The notes under the pieces are model-generated. The model was not told where the DNA came from. It searched no databases and saw nothing but the letters and a program-made list of their open reading frames with translations. The position numbers were made by a program, and so were the translations under genes. A DNA stretch of 64,000 nucleotides from contig JAGXHL010000017.1 in NCBI GenBank assembly GCA_024636215.1, forward strand, positions 62,001 to 126,000. The letters are read 5' to 3'. Every line of letters begins with the position of its first letter. Position 1 is the first letter of the stretch. The stretch comes from Deltaproteobacteria bacterium. Its GTDB lineage: Bacteria; Desulfobacterota; Desulfuromonadia; Desulfuromonadales; BM103. This document shows positions 16,001-25,368 of the stretch, piece after piece.

Positions 16001-19000
16001 TTAAGCGATGTTGCGCACCGCCTGGTCTCCGAAGCTGCGTTGCAGGTGGCACTGCAGCGCGCTGAGAAAATCTGCCTCACGGTTCTCCCGGTAGACCATG
16101 GAGGATGCAATCTCACTCGCCAGGATAGCGAACAGGTATTTCTCCGGCAGGCGCTTGATGCGGCGGCGGTAACGCTCCTCGGTACGCAACATTTCCGGTA
16201 GATGCGCAAGTATCGCCTTCCTGAAGAGGGGCTTGCCACACAGGTACGCGTGCTTCTGGAAAAAGCCGAAGAGTTGTGCGTAGTGACTGTTGATTTCACG
16301 GCTGATTTCATCAGATATCTCGGTGTAGAGCTTGTTGGCGCCCTGCTCCTTGTGTCGGCGCAGAATCAGCTTGGCCTCGTCATGGGCGCGACGTTCCAGG
16401 ATCTCGATGACATCGGCCACGTAACGATCCTTGTTGGCCATGAACTCCGTGTCGCTGAGCAGCAGGTTGGCGATGATCTCGTAGGAAGATGAAATAACTC
16501 CACATTTGTTGGCTGAAGCGTCGCGCATGATGACCACACCACGATTCTGCAACTCGGTGCGTGCCAAGGGGCTCAGGAAAGAATTGGCCCCTTCAACAAT
16601 CGCCCGGGCTGTTGGTGTGCCATTGTCATCAAGGAACATCTGCCAGTTGCCGTTGTTGATCGTTTCAGGCCTGCCGCCGGCCGGGATAAACAGATCGGTA
16701 TCAACGGTGAAAATTAACTGACCATATTCACGGTAGAAGTCGTCAGGAGAAATCCAGGCTTCGACCAGTCCTGCCTCCGTCATGCTGACTTTCCTGTAGA
16801 GTTGGCGTAAGCCTTGCTTTTGCTGCTGGTTGCGGTAGAGGATGAAGCCTCCGGGGCTCAGGTCTTTTGGCTCGAAGCCCTCGATGTCGTCCTGCAGGAT
16901 GACCTTGCCAAGGGCCTGACGATCTGCGCCCTTCGGGTCGAAGAGGGCTCCGCTGCCATCAACGATCAGGCGCACCTGAATGTTTGGACAACGCTGCAAC
17001 ATCAAGCGCAGGGCGTTGCCGGCAACGTCGCCGTTCGGCCCTCCGGTCAACTTCAGCGAAAAGCTGTCCTCATGCATGTTGATACCGAGGGACTGCATGG
17101 TGATTTCGGCAAATTTGACCACGCCGGTAGACGTCACGCCGTATTCCTTGTGATTGATGCCGACCTTTTTGCTCGAAATCACGCCTGCTCCAAGCAGGTA
17201 TTCGCGTCGGATCGATTGACGGGCGATCAACTCGATCATCTCGTCGTGCATGTTCTCGTCCGGTCCGAGCTCAATCGGCTCGTCTTCGCCATAGTAATCG
17301 ATAACTCTGGGATTCAGAGCTTTACCGTCCCGGGTCACAAAGATATCGAGAAAGGCATTGATGAGACCGTACTGAAGTTTGTAGAGCCGTCGCGTCATCT
17401 TCTCATGATCATCTTCCCTGCCGGCCCGCAAAACGACCCCCATTTTCGAACCGCCTTCATAGATGTCCTTATTCTTCAGATGCTGGGTATGGGCGAGCAC
17501 ATAGACCTCGCGAAACAGAGTATTGGCCGTGGTGACATATTCATCGCGAGAGCGGGTCAGGATGGTGCGCCAGCCGCCCCTGGCAATGTCCGAAAAGCCG
17601 ATATGATAGCCGCTGCCGTGACGGCCGAAAAAGAAGGTGATGCGAAAAGGTCGCTCTGCGGGTAAGCCGGAGGTAAAGCTGTCATCGAGGTCGGTGAGGT
17701 AGGCAGGCGAGATCCGGAAAGCCAGAGCATGCTTTTCAAGGACAAAAAAGTTGGTTTTCAGGGTGTGGCGGATAAATGAAACACAACACTGGAAGATCGT
17801 GCGCCTGAACTCGTCCAGAGCGCTGCGGCCGGTATTGTAGTTGGCAATAATCTTTTCCGTTTCAAGCAGGGTTTCATGATAAAGCGCCTGCTGCTCATGA
17901 TGGTCGGGGTCAAATCGCAGCCGGAACAGTTTGATCAATTGCAGAGTGATGTCCGGGTGCGAGTGGAAGGCCCGTGATACGCCCTCGAGATCGTAGCGGG
18001 GTTGATTGTTGTGGGCGAGGTTGGTATGGCAGAAGGCAATGAAGGCGTTGGTCAGCGAAGCCTCTTCGCCGGTCATGATGCCGGATGCTACGAACTCGCG
18101 GTAGGCTTCGGTTTCAGTACCCAGAATCTGCGTGTTGTAGAGTTCTTTCTGGAGTGTACGGAACAGCTCCGTGCCAGGTTCAAGAAGTTTGTCATCGTCG
18201 GTGCGCACGTAAAAAGTCGCCAGGAAATAGGGATATACACCGGTGTTGATCGTCAGGCAGTAGGAGCGTCTGACCTGAAGGCCCAGTCTCTTCAGGACTT
18301 CCAGGGTCTGGTGCAGGAAGTCTTTTTGTGGTGGATTGGCAACCGCGAAGAGCAGGCGTGATTCGCGTTGTTGCTCGTCACCCTCGGTTTCTTCCGAGGC
18401 CAGGAACACACCGCCGTTATGATTGCCCTGCTGAAAAAGCCAGATGATCTGGGCGACTCGCTTGGCAGGAGAAATGCGCACATAGTTTTCATTGTTGATC
18501 CAGATCATGCGCAGGGCTTCGTCAAAATTGTTAAAGTCGTATTCCGGATAGTGATGACGCAGTTCGGCCATGACCTCTTTGCGGATACGCTTGGGGATGG
18601 TCACTTTCCCTGCATTTCTAACTTCTTCGGGGCTTTTCCTGTCGAACTCGAAACGTTGGATTTCGAGGCGATCTTCGGTTCCTGGCACAGGAGAGAAAGA
18701 GCGGGCCAGGTGTGCATAGGAGATTTCCTTCTCCTGCAGGTTCTTCATAGTCTCGTAGAGAGAACCCGGCCGTGAAAGGCAGGCCAGGATCAGCTTGCGA
18801 TCGGTCTCTGCGAGGATCCTGCGGCGATTGTTCTTAAGCCAGCCCAGCCCGCTGGCAAGATTGGCAATGGCTTCAACTTCTTTCTTCATGGTGATGAAAA
18901 AGTAGGGGTGCATCTGTACCCGCAGCCATTCGAGGTTGTCGGTCGTGCGTCCCAGTTCATCGATGACTGTACGACGGATTTTCTGCAGCATGCGATTGTC

Positions 19001-19018
19001 GACGGCGAGTTCGTTCAT
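16001..19018 (-). CDS. large (about 1000-residue) NAD-type glutamate dehydrogenase
   Basis: A 1005-residue amino-acid dehydrogenase. The catalytic core lies in the middle, with GFSDIARGGWRTILTRSRDE and IYEGGSKMGVVLRAGRED supplying the substrate-binding Lys region. The NAD-binding domain follows, with LKLTGGPNGDVAGNALRLML and AIVEGANSFLSPLARTELQN then RDASANKCGVISSS. Roughly 450 residues precede the core and a helical tail follows, as in the large NAD-specific glutamate dehydrogenases rather than the 450-residue hexameric type. It would oxidise glutamate to 2-oxoglutarate and ammonia in the cytoplasm, the last step of the proline/hydroxyproline route encoded downstream. It is divergent from the first sigma-54 activator gene, sharing a 226-bp intergenic region. 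I saw no sigma-54 promoter on its side. Confidence 0.8.
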   Translation of the reverse strand: MNELAVDNRMLQKIRRTVIDELGRTTDNLEWLRVQMHPYFFITMKKEVEAIANLASGLGWLKNNRRRILAETDRKLILACLSRPGSLYETMKNLQEKEISYAHLARSFSPVPGTEDRLEIQRFEFDRKSPEEVRNAGKVTIPKRIRKEVMAELRHHYPEYDFNNFDEALRMIWINNENYVRISPAKRVAQIIWLFQQGNHNGGVFLASEETEGDEQQRESRLLFAVANPPQKDFLHQTLEVLKRLGLQVRRSYCLTINTGVYPYFLATFYVRTDDDKLLEPGTELFRTLQKELYNTQILGTETEAYREFVASGIMTGEEASLTNAFIAFCHTNLAHNNQPRYDLEGVSRAFHSHPDITLQLIKLFRLRFDPDHHEQQALYHETLLETEKIIANYNTGRSALDEFRRTIFQCCVSFIRHTLKTNFFVLEKHALAFRISPAYLTDLDDSFTSGLPAERPFRITFFFGRHGSGYHIGFSDIARGGWRTILTRSRDEYVTTANTLFREVYVLAHTQHLKNKDIYEGGSKMGVVLRAGREDDHEKMTRRLYKLQYGLINAFLDIFVTRDGKALNPRVIDYYGEDEPIELGPDENMHDEMIELIARQSIRREYLLGAGVISSKKVGINHKEYGVTSTGVVKFAEITMQSLGINMHEDSFSLKLTGGPNGDVAGNALRLMLQRCPNIQVRLIVDGSGALFDPKGADRQALGKVILQDDIEGFEPKDLSPGGFILYRNQQQKQGLRQLYRKVSMTEAGLVEAWISPDDFYREYGQLIFTVDTDLFIPAGGRPETINNGNWQMFLDDNGTPTARAIVEGANSFLSPLARTELQNRGVVIMRDASANKCGVISSSYEIIANLLLSDTEFMANKDRYVADVIEILERRAHDEAKLILRRHKEQGANKLYTEISDEISREINSHYAQLFGFFQKHAYLCGKPLFRKAILAHLPEMLRTEERYRRRIKRLPEKYLFAILASEIASSMVYRENREADFLSALQCHLQRSFGDQAVRNIA

Positions 19019-19072
19019 TGTGACCTTTCCTGTAAAGCCTTTAATGAGGTTGCTAGAGATGCTCAGTGTTTC

Positions 19073-19091
19073 TGGTACAAAGACTGTACCA
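19073..19091. promoter_or_regulatory. operator-like perfect inverted repeat TGGTACA-N5-TGTACCA
   Basis: TGGTACA (19073-19079) and TGTACCA (19085-19091) are exact reverse complements with a 5-bp spacer, in the 226-bp region between the divergent glutamate dehydrogenase and activator genes. It is 54 bp upstream of the dehydrogenase ATG, a position suited to a repressor or activator site. The binding protein is unknown. Confidence 0.45.
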
Positions 19092-19186
19092 AAGGCTGTT
19101 TTTGTAGCGTTTTTTTCCTTTTACGACTGATTCTGTTCCCTCTTACCTTTATGCCGGTACTGTTTTGTGAATAAATGATTCCATAT

Positions 19187-19219
19187 TGCATAATTAATGC
19201 GTTTGTGCATAGAATGCAC
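19187..19219 (+). promoter_or_regulatory. TGCA-repeat motifs upstream of the first sigma-54 activator gene
   Basis: TGCATAATTAATGCG starts at 19187, and a perfect inverted repeat GTGCAT-AGA-ATGCAC spans 19205-19219, 25 bp before the start codon. TGCA-spacer-TGCA motifs of the same kind occur before livK and before the P5C dehydrogenase gene, so this may be an autoregulatory site for one of the activators. This is inference from recurrence only. Confidence 0.4.
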
Positions 19220-19244
19220 TTGATAATCTTTAAGGAGGCAAGTT

Positions 19245-20987
19245 ATGTCCAGTCCAGATCTTTCAATTGATTTGCAATCGCTCGCCCCGGCCTTTTTAGA
19301 GGCTCTCTCTGTGCCTTTATTGGCGTGTGATCATGAACTGCGCATTGTGTTCAGCAATCCCATGGCTGAAAGCCAACTGAATGCCAGGCCGGGGATGCTT
19401 TTAGCTGAACCTTTGCCTAAATTGGCCGAGGCTGTCGGCAATTTTCGCCGCAGCGCAACGGATAATCCGCCTCTTACAATTCTTCGTGGCACGAGTGCTC
19501 CATACCTGGCTTTACTCAGCAGGGTTAACTCTCCTGCCGGTCCCTTGACGCTTTGTCTTCTGCCCCCCGCGCCGTCGCCTCTCGATGGTGATAAGCGCGT
19601 GCTTGATTTCGAGGCACTGACCCTTGAACTGCAGGCTATTATCGACTCCTCGTCCGATGGGCTGTTTGTCTGTGATGGCGACGCGAATGTCATCCGCGTC
19701 AACCCGGCTTCAGAGAAAATCCATAAACGACCGGCTTCCGAGATGGTCGGCAGGAACATGCGTGAACTGATTCCTGAAGGATTTATTGATCGTTCCGCCG
19801 CACTGGATGCTTGTCTGCAGAAACAAACTGTCAGTTTGCTGCAGACCATGCCAAACAATCGCAAGCTGATTTCCATAGGCACGCCTGTGTTTGACCAGGC
19901 TGGAGAATTGATCCGGGTTGTGGTCAGTGAACGCGACATCACCGAGATCGACACTTTGCAGCGTGAGCTCGAAAACCAGGCGGCGATTAAGGATCAGTTT
20001 CGTCACCAGATGCTGGAGATGCAGCAAACGGAACTTGAAAACCGAAAAATTATTGCCCGCAGCCCGAATATGATCAAGGCCTTGCGCCAGGCGATGCGGG
20101 TGGCTACGGCTGATTCCTCGGTTCTGATCCTCGGTGAGTCGGGCGTCGGCAAAGGCGTGATCGCCGATATGATTCATCGCAACTCCCATCGTGCGGATCG
20201 GCCGCTGATCAAGATCAATTGTGGGGCGATTCCCGAATCGCTGGTCGAAGCAGAGCTCTTTGGTTATGAAAAAGGAGCTTTCACCGGGGCAAGCACCGGC
20301 GGCAAACCGGGACAGTTTGAGTTGGCCAATGAGGGGATTTTGTTTCTCGACGAAGTGGCTGAATTACCCCTGTCAGCTCAGGTGAAACTGCTGCGGTTTC
20401 TTGAAGACGGCAGGATCACCCGGTTAGGAGGCACCGACGAACGTAAGCTTGATGTGCGTGTGCTCGCAGCGACGCATCGTGACCTGGAGGATATGGTTGA
20501 AAAAAGGACCTTCCGTCTCGATCTTTATTATCGCCTCAATGTCATCCCCATACATGTCCCGGCGGTGCGCGAGCGCAAGGACTGTCTGGTCCCCTTGCTC
20601 AGACATTATATCGATCACTTCTCTCGGGTCAACAACGAGTCCAGGCGCTTGTCGCGCGCAGCCATAGACGCTTTGGCCAACTATGCTTTTCCGGGCAACG
20701 TGCGAGAGTTGATGAATATCTGTGAACGACTGGTGGTTATGTCCGAGACCGAAGTGATTGATCTTGTCGACTTGCCGGTGCAGATTGCCGGGAGTGTCAA
20801 GCCACGCTTACCGCAAGAAGTGGATTGGCCCGAAACGGTGACTCTGCAGGAAGCGCTGGAGACGGTTGAGCGCAACCTCCTCAGCAAGGCGCGAGAACGC
20901 TATCGGAGCCAGGCGAGGATTGCCGAAGTGCTCGGCGTAAATCAGTCGACCGTCGCACGCAAGTTGAAGCGTTACGGACTTCTGTGA
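19245..20987 (+). CDS. PAS-containing sigma-54 dependent transcriptional activator (first paralogue)
   Basis: A 580-residue enhancer-binding protein. There are two N-terminal PAS-like regions (about residues 10-110 and 120-235; the second has [20 protein letters not shown]) and an AAA+ core with Walker A GESGVGKG at 297-304. The sigma-54 contact loop GAFTGA is at about 344-349, and a C-terminal Fis/TyrR-type HTH reads QARIAEVLGVNQSTVARKLK. It would sense a small ligand through PAS and open sigma-54 promoters. A strong AAGGAGG precedes the ATG at 19245. It lies between the glutamate dehydrogenase gene and the LIV transporter operon, and its close paralogue at 26957 closes that operon. The ligand is unknown; proline or a pathway intermediate is the contextual guess. 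Confidence 0.93.
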   Translation: MSSPDLSIDLQSLAPAFLEALSVPLLACDHELRIVFSNPMAESQLNARPGMLLAEPLPKLAEAVGNFRRSATDNPPLTILRGTSAPYLALLSRVNSPAGPLTLCLLPPAPSPLDGDKRVLDFEALTLELQAIIDSSSDGLFVCDGDANVIRVNPASEKIHKRPASEMVGRNMRELIPEGFIDRSAALDACLQKQTVSLLQTMPNNRKLISIGTPVFDQAGELIRVVVSERDITEIDTLQRELENQAAIKDQFRHQMLEMQQTELENRKIIARSPNMIKALRQAMRVATADSSVLILGESGVGKGVIADMIHRNSHRADRPLIKINCGAIPESLVEAELFGYEKGAFTGASTGGKPGQFELANEGILFLDEVAELPLSAQVKLLRFLEDGRITRLGGTDERKLDVRVLAATHRDLEDMVEKRTFRLDLYYRLNVIPIHVPAVRERKDCLVPLLRHYIDHFSRVNNESRRLSRAAIDALANYAFPGNVRELMNICERLVVMSETEVIDLVDLPVQIAGSVKPRLPQEVDWPETVTLQEALETVERNLLSKARERYRSQARIAEVLGVNQSTVARKLKRYGLL

Positions 20988-21053
20988 TCTCTTCAGATAT
21001 TTTCCTTTAGGAAACGCTTCTTTCCGCCATGTCGTTCCTGTTTTTTCGCAGTT

Positions 21054-21067
21054 ATGCATTATTGCAT
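21054..21067 (+). promoter_or_regulatory. candidate upstream activator site (TGCA-N4-TGCA) before livK
   Basis: ATGCATTATTGCAT at 21054-21067 lies about 220 bp upstream of the sigma-54 promoter at 21285, a normal enhancer distance. The 460-bp gene-free stretch 20988-21447 otherwise holds a very AT-rich segment (about 21170-21260), suited to bending between enhancer and promoter, and the promoter itself. Confidence 0.4.
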
Positions 21068-21284
21068 GGCATTGTTTGCTGCTCCTGCTCAAGGTCCTCG
21101 GTTTGCCAGTCGAACTCTTTTTGCAAGGGTCTCTTTATGGCGATTACTGGTTTTTCTCTATTCCTAAATTATTGTTTCTTTTTTTATAACTTACTGTAAT
21201 TACATTTACTTTATGATGTCTGATGATTTTTGAATAAAATGATGCAAACGGTTTAATCCTGTTTTTACCAAAATATAACAGAGT

Positions 21285-21301
21285 TTGGCATCAGCCTTGC
21301 T
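21285..21301 (+). promoter_or_regulatory. sigma-54 (-24/-12) promoter of the LIV transporter operon
   Basis: TTGGCATCAGCCTTGCT contains GG at 21287-21288 and GC at 21299-21300, exactly 10 bp apart, and fits the TTGGCAC-N5-TTGCT consensus at nearly every fixed position. It lies 147 bp before livK. Two related copies precede hypD and the P5C dehydrogenase gene. Confidence 0.85.
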
Positions 21302-21447
21302 CTATCGAATAAGGTCTTTTTTTTTAAGTGCGATTTTCAAGACGTATTCAAGATGGTATAGTCGTAGGCAGTTTGTAATGTCAGTTCAATCAGTGAGCTT
21401 TCGACATCCTGTCGACTCACGCTTCACACATTTCAAGGAGAAGAGAC

Positions 21448-22569
21448 ATGAAAAAGTATCTGGCAACATTTTTGGCCGTGTTCTTTGCAACCGGCACCGT
21501 GTTCGCAGCGGACACTCTCAAGGTTGGTGTTCAGGCTCCTATCACCGGCAGTTACGCCAATGAAGGTCAGGGAATAGAGAACGGAGTACGCTTGCTCGCC
21601 GAGCAGATCAATGCCAAGGGCGGCGTCATGGGCAAGCAGATCGAAGTCATTGTCTGCGATGACCAGGGCACTGCAATGGCCGCCGCAATCTGCGCCAAGG
21701 ATTTGGTGAACAAAGATGTCAAAATGGTTATTGGTTCCTACACCTCGACCTGCGCCGAAGCCGCTCAGAAGACCTACTTCAATGCTGGCGTCCTGCAGAC
21801 TTCCGATGGGACCGCAGACAGCCTGACTGAGAATGGCTACTGGACCTTCCTGCGCAATTCTTTCCCGAACAGCGCCGAAGCACAATTCGCCGCCGAATAC
21901 ATGGTCAACGTCAAGAAGTACGAGCGCATTGCCGTTATCTCTGACTTCTCCACCTACGCTGATGGTCTGGCCAACGCAACCGTTGAAGCCATAAAAGAAC
22001 TGGGTGGCAACGTGGTTTCCCGCGACAAGATCAAGGCTGACTCCCAGAACTTCACTCCGGTTTTAACCAACCTCAAGTCGAAGAACCCTGATGTTATCTT
22101 CTCCGCCGGTTACTACTCCGATGGCGGGCAGCTGCGTTCCCAGCAGATGGCTCTCGGCATCAAGGCTGACTTCATCGGTGGCGACGCCAACGACAACCCG
22201 GACTTCGTCAAGCTGGCCGGCTCGGCTGCCGAAGGCGCGTTCATCATCAACGTCCCTTCTCCGGACGTGCTGCCTTACGAAGTGGCCAAGTCATTCATTG
22301 CTGACTACCAGGAGAAGTACGGTGAAATGCCTCCTTCCATCTGGGGTTTGATGAATATTGACGGTATGCGCGCCATCATTCACGCCATGGAGCAGACCGA
22401 GAGCTTCGATACCAGGAAGGCTGCTGACTACCTGCACAACATGACCGAGCCTCTGCCGGGCATCACCGGTCCGATCGCCTTCGCCAAAGACGGCAATCGC
22501 AAAGGCGGCGCTTATGTGGTCAAGAGAATCCAGGCCGATGGCAGCTACGCCAACGAGTATGTTCAGTAA
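21448..22569 (+). CDS. LIV-type ABC transporter substrate-binding protein
   Basis: A 373-residue periplasmic binding protein with signal peptide MKKYLATFLAVFFATGTVFA. The mature protein begins DTLKVGVQAPITGSYANEGQ, the usual opening of LivJ/LivK-type type I binding proteins, and contains INAKGGVMGKQIEVIVCDDQ and VKMVIGSYTSTCA. It would deliver an amino acid or related zwitterion to the permeases encoded next. Leucine-type specificity cannot be assumed: the sigma-54 promoter shared with the hydroxyproline and proline genes makes an imino acid or peptide-derived amino acid plausible. A GGAG-type site precedes the ATG, and an intercistronic terminator separates it from the permease gene. Confidence 0.9.
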   Translation: MKKYLATFLAVFFATGTVFAADTLKVGVQAPITGSYANEGQGIENGVRLLAEQINAKGGVMGKQIEVIVCDDQGTAMAAAICAKDLVNKDVKMVIGSYTSTCAEAAQKTYFNAGVLQTSDGTADSLTENGYWTFLRNSFPNSAEAQFAAEYMVNVKKYERIAVISDFSTYADGLANATVEAIKELGGNVVSRDKIKADSQNFTPVLTNLKSKNPDVIFSAGYYSDGGQLRSQQMALGIKADFIGGDANDNPDFVKLAGSAAEGAFIINVPSPDVLPYEVAKSFIADYQEKYGEMPPSIWGLMNIDGMRAIIHAMEQTESFDTRKAADYLHNMTEPLPGITGPIAFAKDGNRKGGAYVVKRIQADGSYANEYVQ

Positions 22570-22588
22570 GAACGCCTGATTGTCCCAG

Positions 22589-22622
22589 GGGGCGGAGAAG
22601 AGTCATCTTCCCGCCCCTTTTC
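22589..22622 (+). terminator. intercistronic attenuator hairpin between the binding-protein and permease genes
   Basis: GGGGCGGAGAAGA (22589-22601) pairs with TCTTCCCGCCCC (22606-22617, one bulged base) around GTCA, followed by TTTT. It is a strong intrinsic terminator inside the operon, expected to raise binding protein over membrane components by partial read-through. Confidence 0.8.
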
Positions 22623-22746
22623 ATTAGCTCTTCTGAATATGTAAACGTTGCGCTGCGAAAACTGCCCCTCGGGCGCGAGCGGAGAACAGCTTTGTCCTCC
22701 TCTGGCGTCTGCAAGGCAGCTGGTCTACCAAACCCGGAGAAGTTTT

Positions 22747-23643
22747 ATGGACACTTTTTTTCAACAGCTAGCGAACGGCCTGACCATCGGCAGCATGTTT
22801 GCTTTGGTGGCGCTCGGCTACACCATGGTCTACGGCGTCATGAAATTGATCAACTTTGCTCATGGCGACATGGTTGCGGCCTCGGCATTTGTCGGTCTGA
22901 CCATCTATACCCAGGTGATGGGCCAGGCGACCTCTCTGGTCGCAGTTGTCGTCATCTTCCTGCTGACTGCGGTGGTTATGGCGATTGTCGGCATTCTTCT
23001 CGAACGGATTGCTTATCGTCCGTTACGCGAAGCGCCGCGCTTGTCGGCCGTGGTCTCGGCACTTGGCGCATCGCTGGTTATTCAGAACGGTATTATGCTG
23101 ATCTGGGGCCCGCGGATGCGGATCTTCCCGGAGTTGGTGCCTCAGGTCTACTGGAATTTCGGCGGTGTTGTGATCAGTATGATCCAGGTCATCATCCTGG
23201 TTTTGTCTCTGTTCCTGATGGTCGCGCTCTACCTGTTCGTCGAAAAGACCCGCATGGGCGCGGCAATTCGTGCTTCCTCCATTGACCAGGATGCAGCACG
23301 CCTGATGGGCATCAACGTTAACAGCGTCATTGCTCTGATCTTTATTATCGGCTCTTCTCTCGGAGCCGTCGGTGGCCTGTTTATCGGCCTCTACTATCGA
23401 GGTATCACCTTCAACATGGGTTGGCAATACGGTCTCTACGCCTTTATTGCCGCGATCCTCGGTGGTATCGGCAACATCCCGGGCGCCATGCTCGGCGGCA
23501 TGCTGCTCGGCCTGTTCAACGCTTTTATCGCCGGGTACGTGTCCAGTACCTGGGCCGACGCCTTTACCTTTATCATGTTGATCTTAATCCTGATTGTCCG
23601 CCCGACCGGTATCCTCGGTGAGCGGGTCGCGGAGAAAGTCTGA
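22747..23643 (+). CDS. livH: LIV-type ABC transporter permease (LivH family)
   Basis: A 298-residue inner-membrane permease with about eight hydrophobic helices. It starts MDTFFQQLANGLTIGSMFAL followed by VALGYTMVYGVMKLINFAHG, the near-invariant N-terminus of LivH, and ends with GGIGNIPGAMLGGMLLGLFN, which includes the cytoplasmic coupling region. The ATG at 22747 was chosen because MDTFF is the family start; the longer frame adds 33 residues of non-membrane sequence. It pairs with the next gene to form the translocation pore. Its stop and the next start share one base (TGATG). Substrate specificity is inferred only from the operon. Confidence 0.93.
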   Translation: MDTFFQQLANGLTIGSMFALVALGYTMVYGVMKLINFAHGDMVAASAFVGLTIYTQVMGQATSLVAVVVIFLLTAVVMAIVGILLERIAYRPLREAPRLSAVVSALGASLVIQNGIMLIWGPRMRIFPELVPQVYWNFGGVVISMIQVIILVLSLFLMVALYLFVEKTRMGAAIRASSIDQDAARLMGINVNSVIALIFIIGSSLGAVGGLFIGLYYRGITFNMGWQYGLYAFIAAILGGIGNIPGAMLGGMLLGLFNAFIAGYVSSTWADAFTFIMLILILIVRPTGILGERVAEKV

Positions 23644-24599
23644 TGAAAGAGTTACAGAAATTTTCCTATCCGATCTTCTTCGTCGTCATGGCGGTTCTGC
23701 CGCACATGCTTGACGATCGTTGGCAGGCGGTGGCGATCACATTCCTGATCTTTGCTGTGGTGGCTCTGTCGCAGGACATCATTCTTGGCAAAAGCGGCAT
23801 GTTCAACATGGGCCAGGCCCTGTTTTTTGGTATGGGCGCCTACACCACGGCGATCCTCAACAACGAATACGGTTGGTCAATCATTGCCACGATTCCGCTG
23901 GCGGTCATTATCCCGGCCGTGTTCGGCATCCTTCTGGCCGGACCGATCGTGCACCTGCGCGGTGACTACCTGCTGGTCGTTACCATCGGCTTCAACATTG
24001 TTTTTGTTCAGGTCCTGCAGAACAACCTTGGCGGTGTGACCGGCGGGCCAAACGGCATCTTCGGCCTAGATTCGTTGAGCTTTTTGGGCTTTGACCTGAT
24101 GAGCCAGATTTCGGTTTACTATTTTGCCTTTATTGTTCTTCTATTGACCCTCTGGGTGATGCGCAACCTGGCAGGGAGTAAACCGGGGCGTGCTCTGCAC
24201 TACCTGAGAGAAGATCAGCTGGCGGCGGAAAGTATCGGCATCAACACCCGCATCTACAAAATCTTCGCCTTCGGCCTGGGTGCCGGGATTGCCGGACTGG
24301 CCGGAACCGTCTATGCCACCCAGTATTCAGCCGTCAGCCCAGAGGCCTTCGAATTTATCCAGTCGGTCCTCTTCTTCAGTATTGTGCTGGTTGGTGGCTC
24401 TTCGGTGCCGGGAGTCCTGATCGGGGTGTTCGTAATGTTCGTGCTGCCGGAGATCTTCCGCGAGTTTGCCACCTGGCGGTATTTCATCTTCGGTTTTGCG
24501 ATGATCGCTGCGATGATTTTGCGGCCACGTGGTATCTGGCCGGCCACTTTCGGTAAAATCCCCAAGTTCTTGATCAAGGAAAATAACCATGGCGCGTAA
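23643..24599 (+). CDS. livM: LIV-type ABC transporter permease (LivM family)
   Basis: The second permease, 318 residues. It has about nine to ten hydrophobic helices with LSQDIILGKSGMFNMGQALF and FGMGAYTTAILNNEYGWSII near residues 40-80 and LREDQLAAESIGINTRIYKI, the LivM coupling helix, near residue 185. The C-terminal helices contain VGGSSVPGVLIGVFVMFVLP. It forms a heterodimer with LivH in the inner membrane. It overlaps the ATPase gene livG by 11 bp, so translation is coupled. No truncation or frameshift is visible. Confidence 0.93.
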   Translation: MKELQKFSYPIFFVVMAVLPHMLDDRWQAVAITFLIFAVVALSQDIILGKSGMFNMGQALFFGMGAYTTAILNNEYGWSIIATIPLAVIIPAVFGILLAGPIVHLRGDYLLVVTIGFNIVFVQVLQNNLGGVTGGPNGIFGLDSLSFLGFDLMSQISVYYFAFIVLLLTLWVMRNLAGSKPGRALHYLREDQLAAESIGINTRIYKIFAFGLGAGIAGLAGTVYATQYSAVSPEAFEFIQSVLFFSIVLVGGSSVPGVLIGVFVMFVLPEIFREFATWRYFIFGFAMIAAMILRPRGIWPATFGKIPKFLIKENNHGA

Positions 24600-25368
24600 C
24601 GAACTGATATTGACCGACGTCACCAAGCGTTTCGGGGGATTGACCGCCGTCGATGCTTTAAGCTTCACGGTCAAAGAGGGCCAGATCTACGGTATCATAG
24701 GTCCCAACGGGGCGGGCAAGACTACAGTCTTCAACTGCATTACCGGAATCTACAAATCGGAAGAGGGCTCGGTCAAGTGGCGCGATGAAGAGATTCGTGG
24801 TCTCACTCCTTACCAGATTGTCGATCGCGGCATCGTCCGGACCTTCCAGACGATCCGCCTGTTCGGTCAGATGTCGGTTGCCGAGAACATCATGAGCGGC
24901 CGTCACATCAAGAGCACGCAGAAATGGTGGCATGGCATCATTCCCACCCCCGGAAAAAAGCGGGATGAACTGGAAAACTGGCGGAAGGTTGAAGAACAGC
25001 TCAACTTTTTCAAGTTGAGTGAGTTTGCCGCGACCCCGGTTAGCTCATTGCCCTACGGTATCCAGCGACGGGTCGAAATTGCCCGGGCGATGGCTGTTGA
25101 ACCGAACCTGCTGATCCTCGATGAGCCGGCCGCCGGCCTCAACGATGTCGAGACCCTTGAGCTTTTAGAGACCATCTTCAAAATTCGTGACCGGGGTGTC
25201 ACCGTGTTGTTGATCGAGCACGATATGGACATGGTCATGGAGGTGACCGATTACCTGACGGTGATTAACTTCGGTAAAAAAATTGCCGATGGCACGCCTG
25301 AGGAAATTCAGAAAAACCCGGCCGTCATCGAGGCCTACCTGGGAAGTGAGGATGACGACGATGAGTGA
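24589..25368 (+). CDS. livG: LIV-type ABC transporter ATP-binding protein (LivG family)
   Basis: A 259-residue ABC ATPase. Walker A is GPNGAGKTTVFN near residues 36-47. The signature region is degenerate: LPYGIQRRVEIARAMAVEPN stands where LSYGxQRR is usual for LivG. Walker B is LLILDEPAAGLN and the switch His follows in LLIEHDMDMVMEVTDYLTVI. The ending PEEIQKNPAVIEAYLG is the classic LivG tail. It hydrolyses ATP to drive import together with LivF. It overlaps livM at its start and livF at its end, consistent with one polycistronic unit. Confidence 0.93.
   Translation: MARNELILTDVTKRFGGLTAVDALSFTVKEGQIYGIIGPNGAGKTTVFNCITGIYKSEEGSVKWRDEEIRGLTPYQIVDRGIVRTFQTIRLFGQMSVAENIMSGRHIKSTQKWWHGIIPTPGKKRDELENWRKVEEQLNFFKLSEFAATPVSSLPYGIQRRVEIARAMAVEPNLLILDEPAAGLNDVETLELLETIFKIRDRGVTVLLIEHDMDMVMEVTDYLTVINFGKKIADGTPEEIQKNPAVIEAYLGSEDDDDE

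Noticed and set aside
16814..17665. 283-residue plus-strand frame opposite the glutamate dehydrogenase gene
   Set aside because: Shadow of the real gene; the residues show no domain pattern while the opposite frame has clear dehydrogenase motifs.
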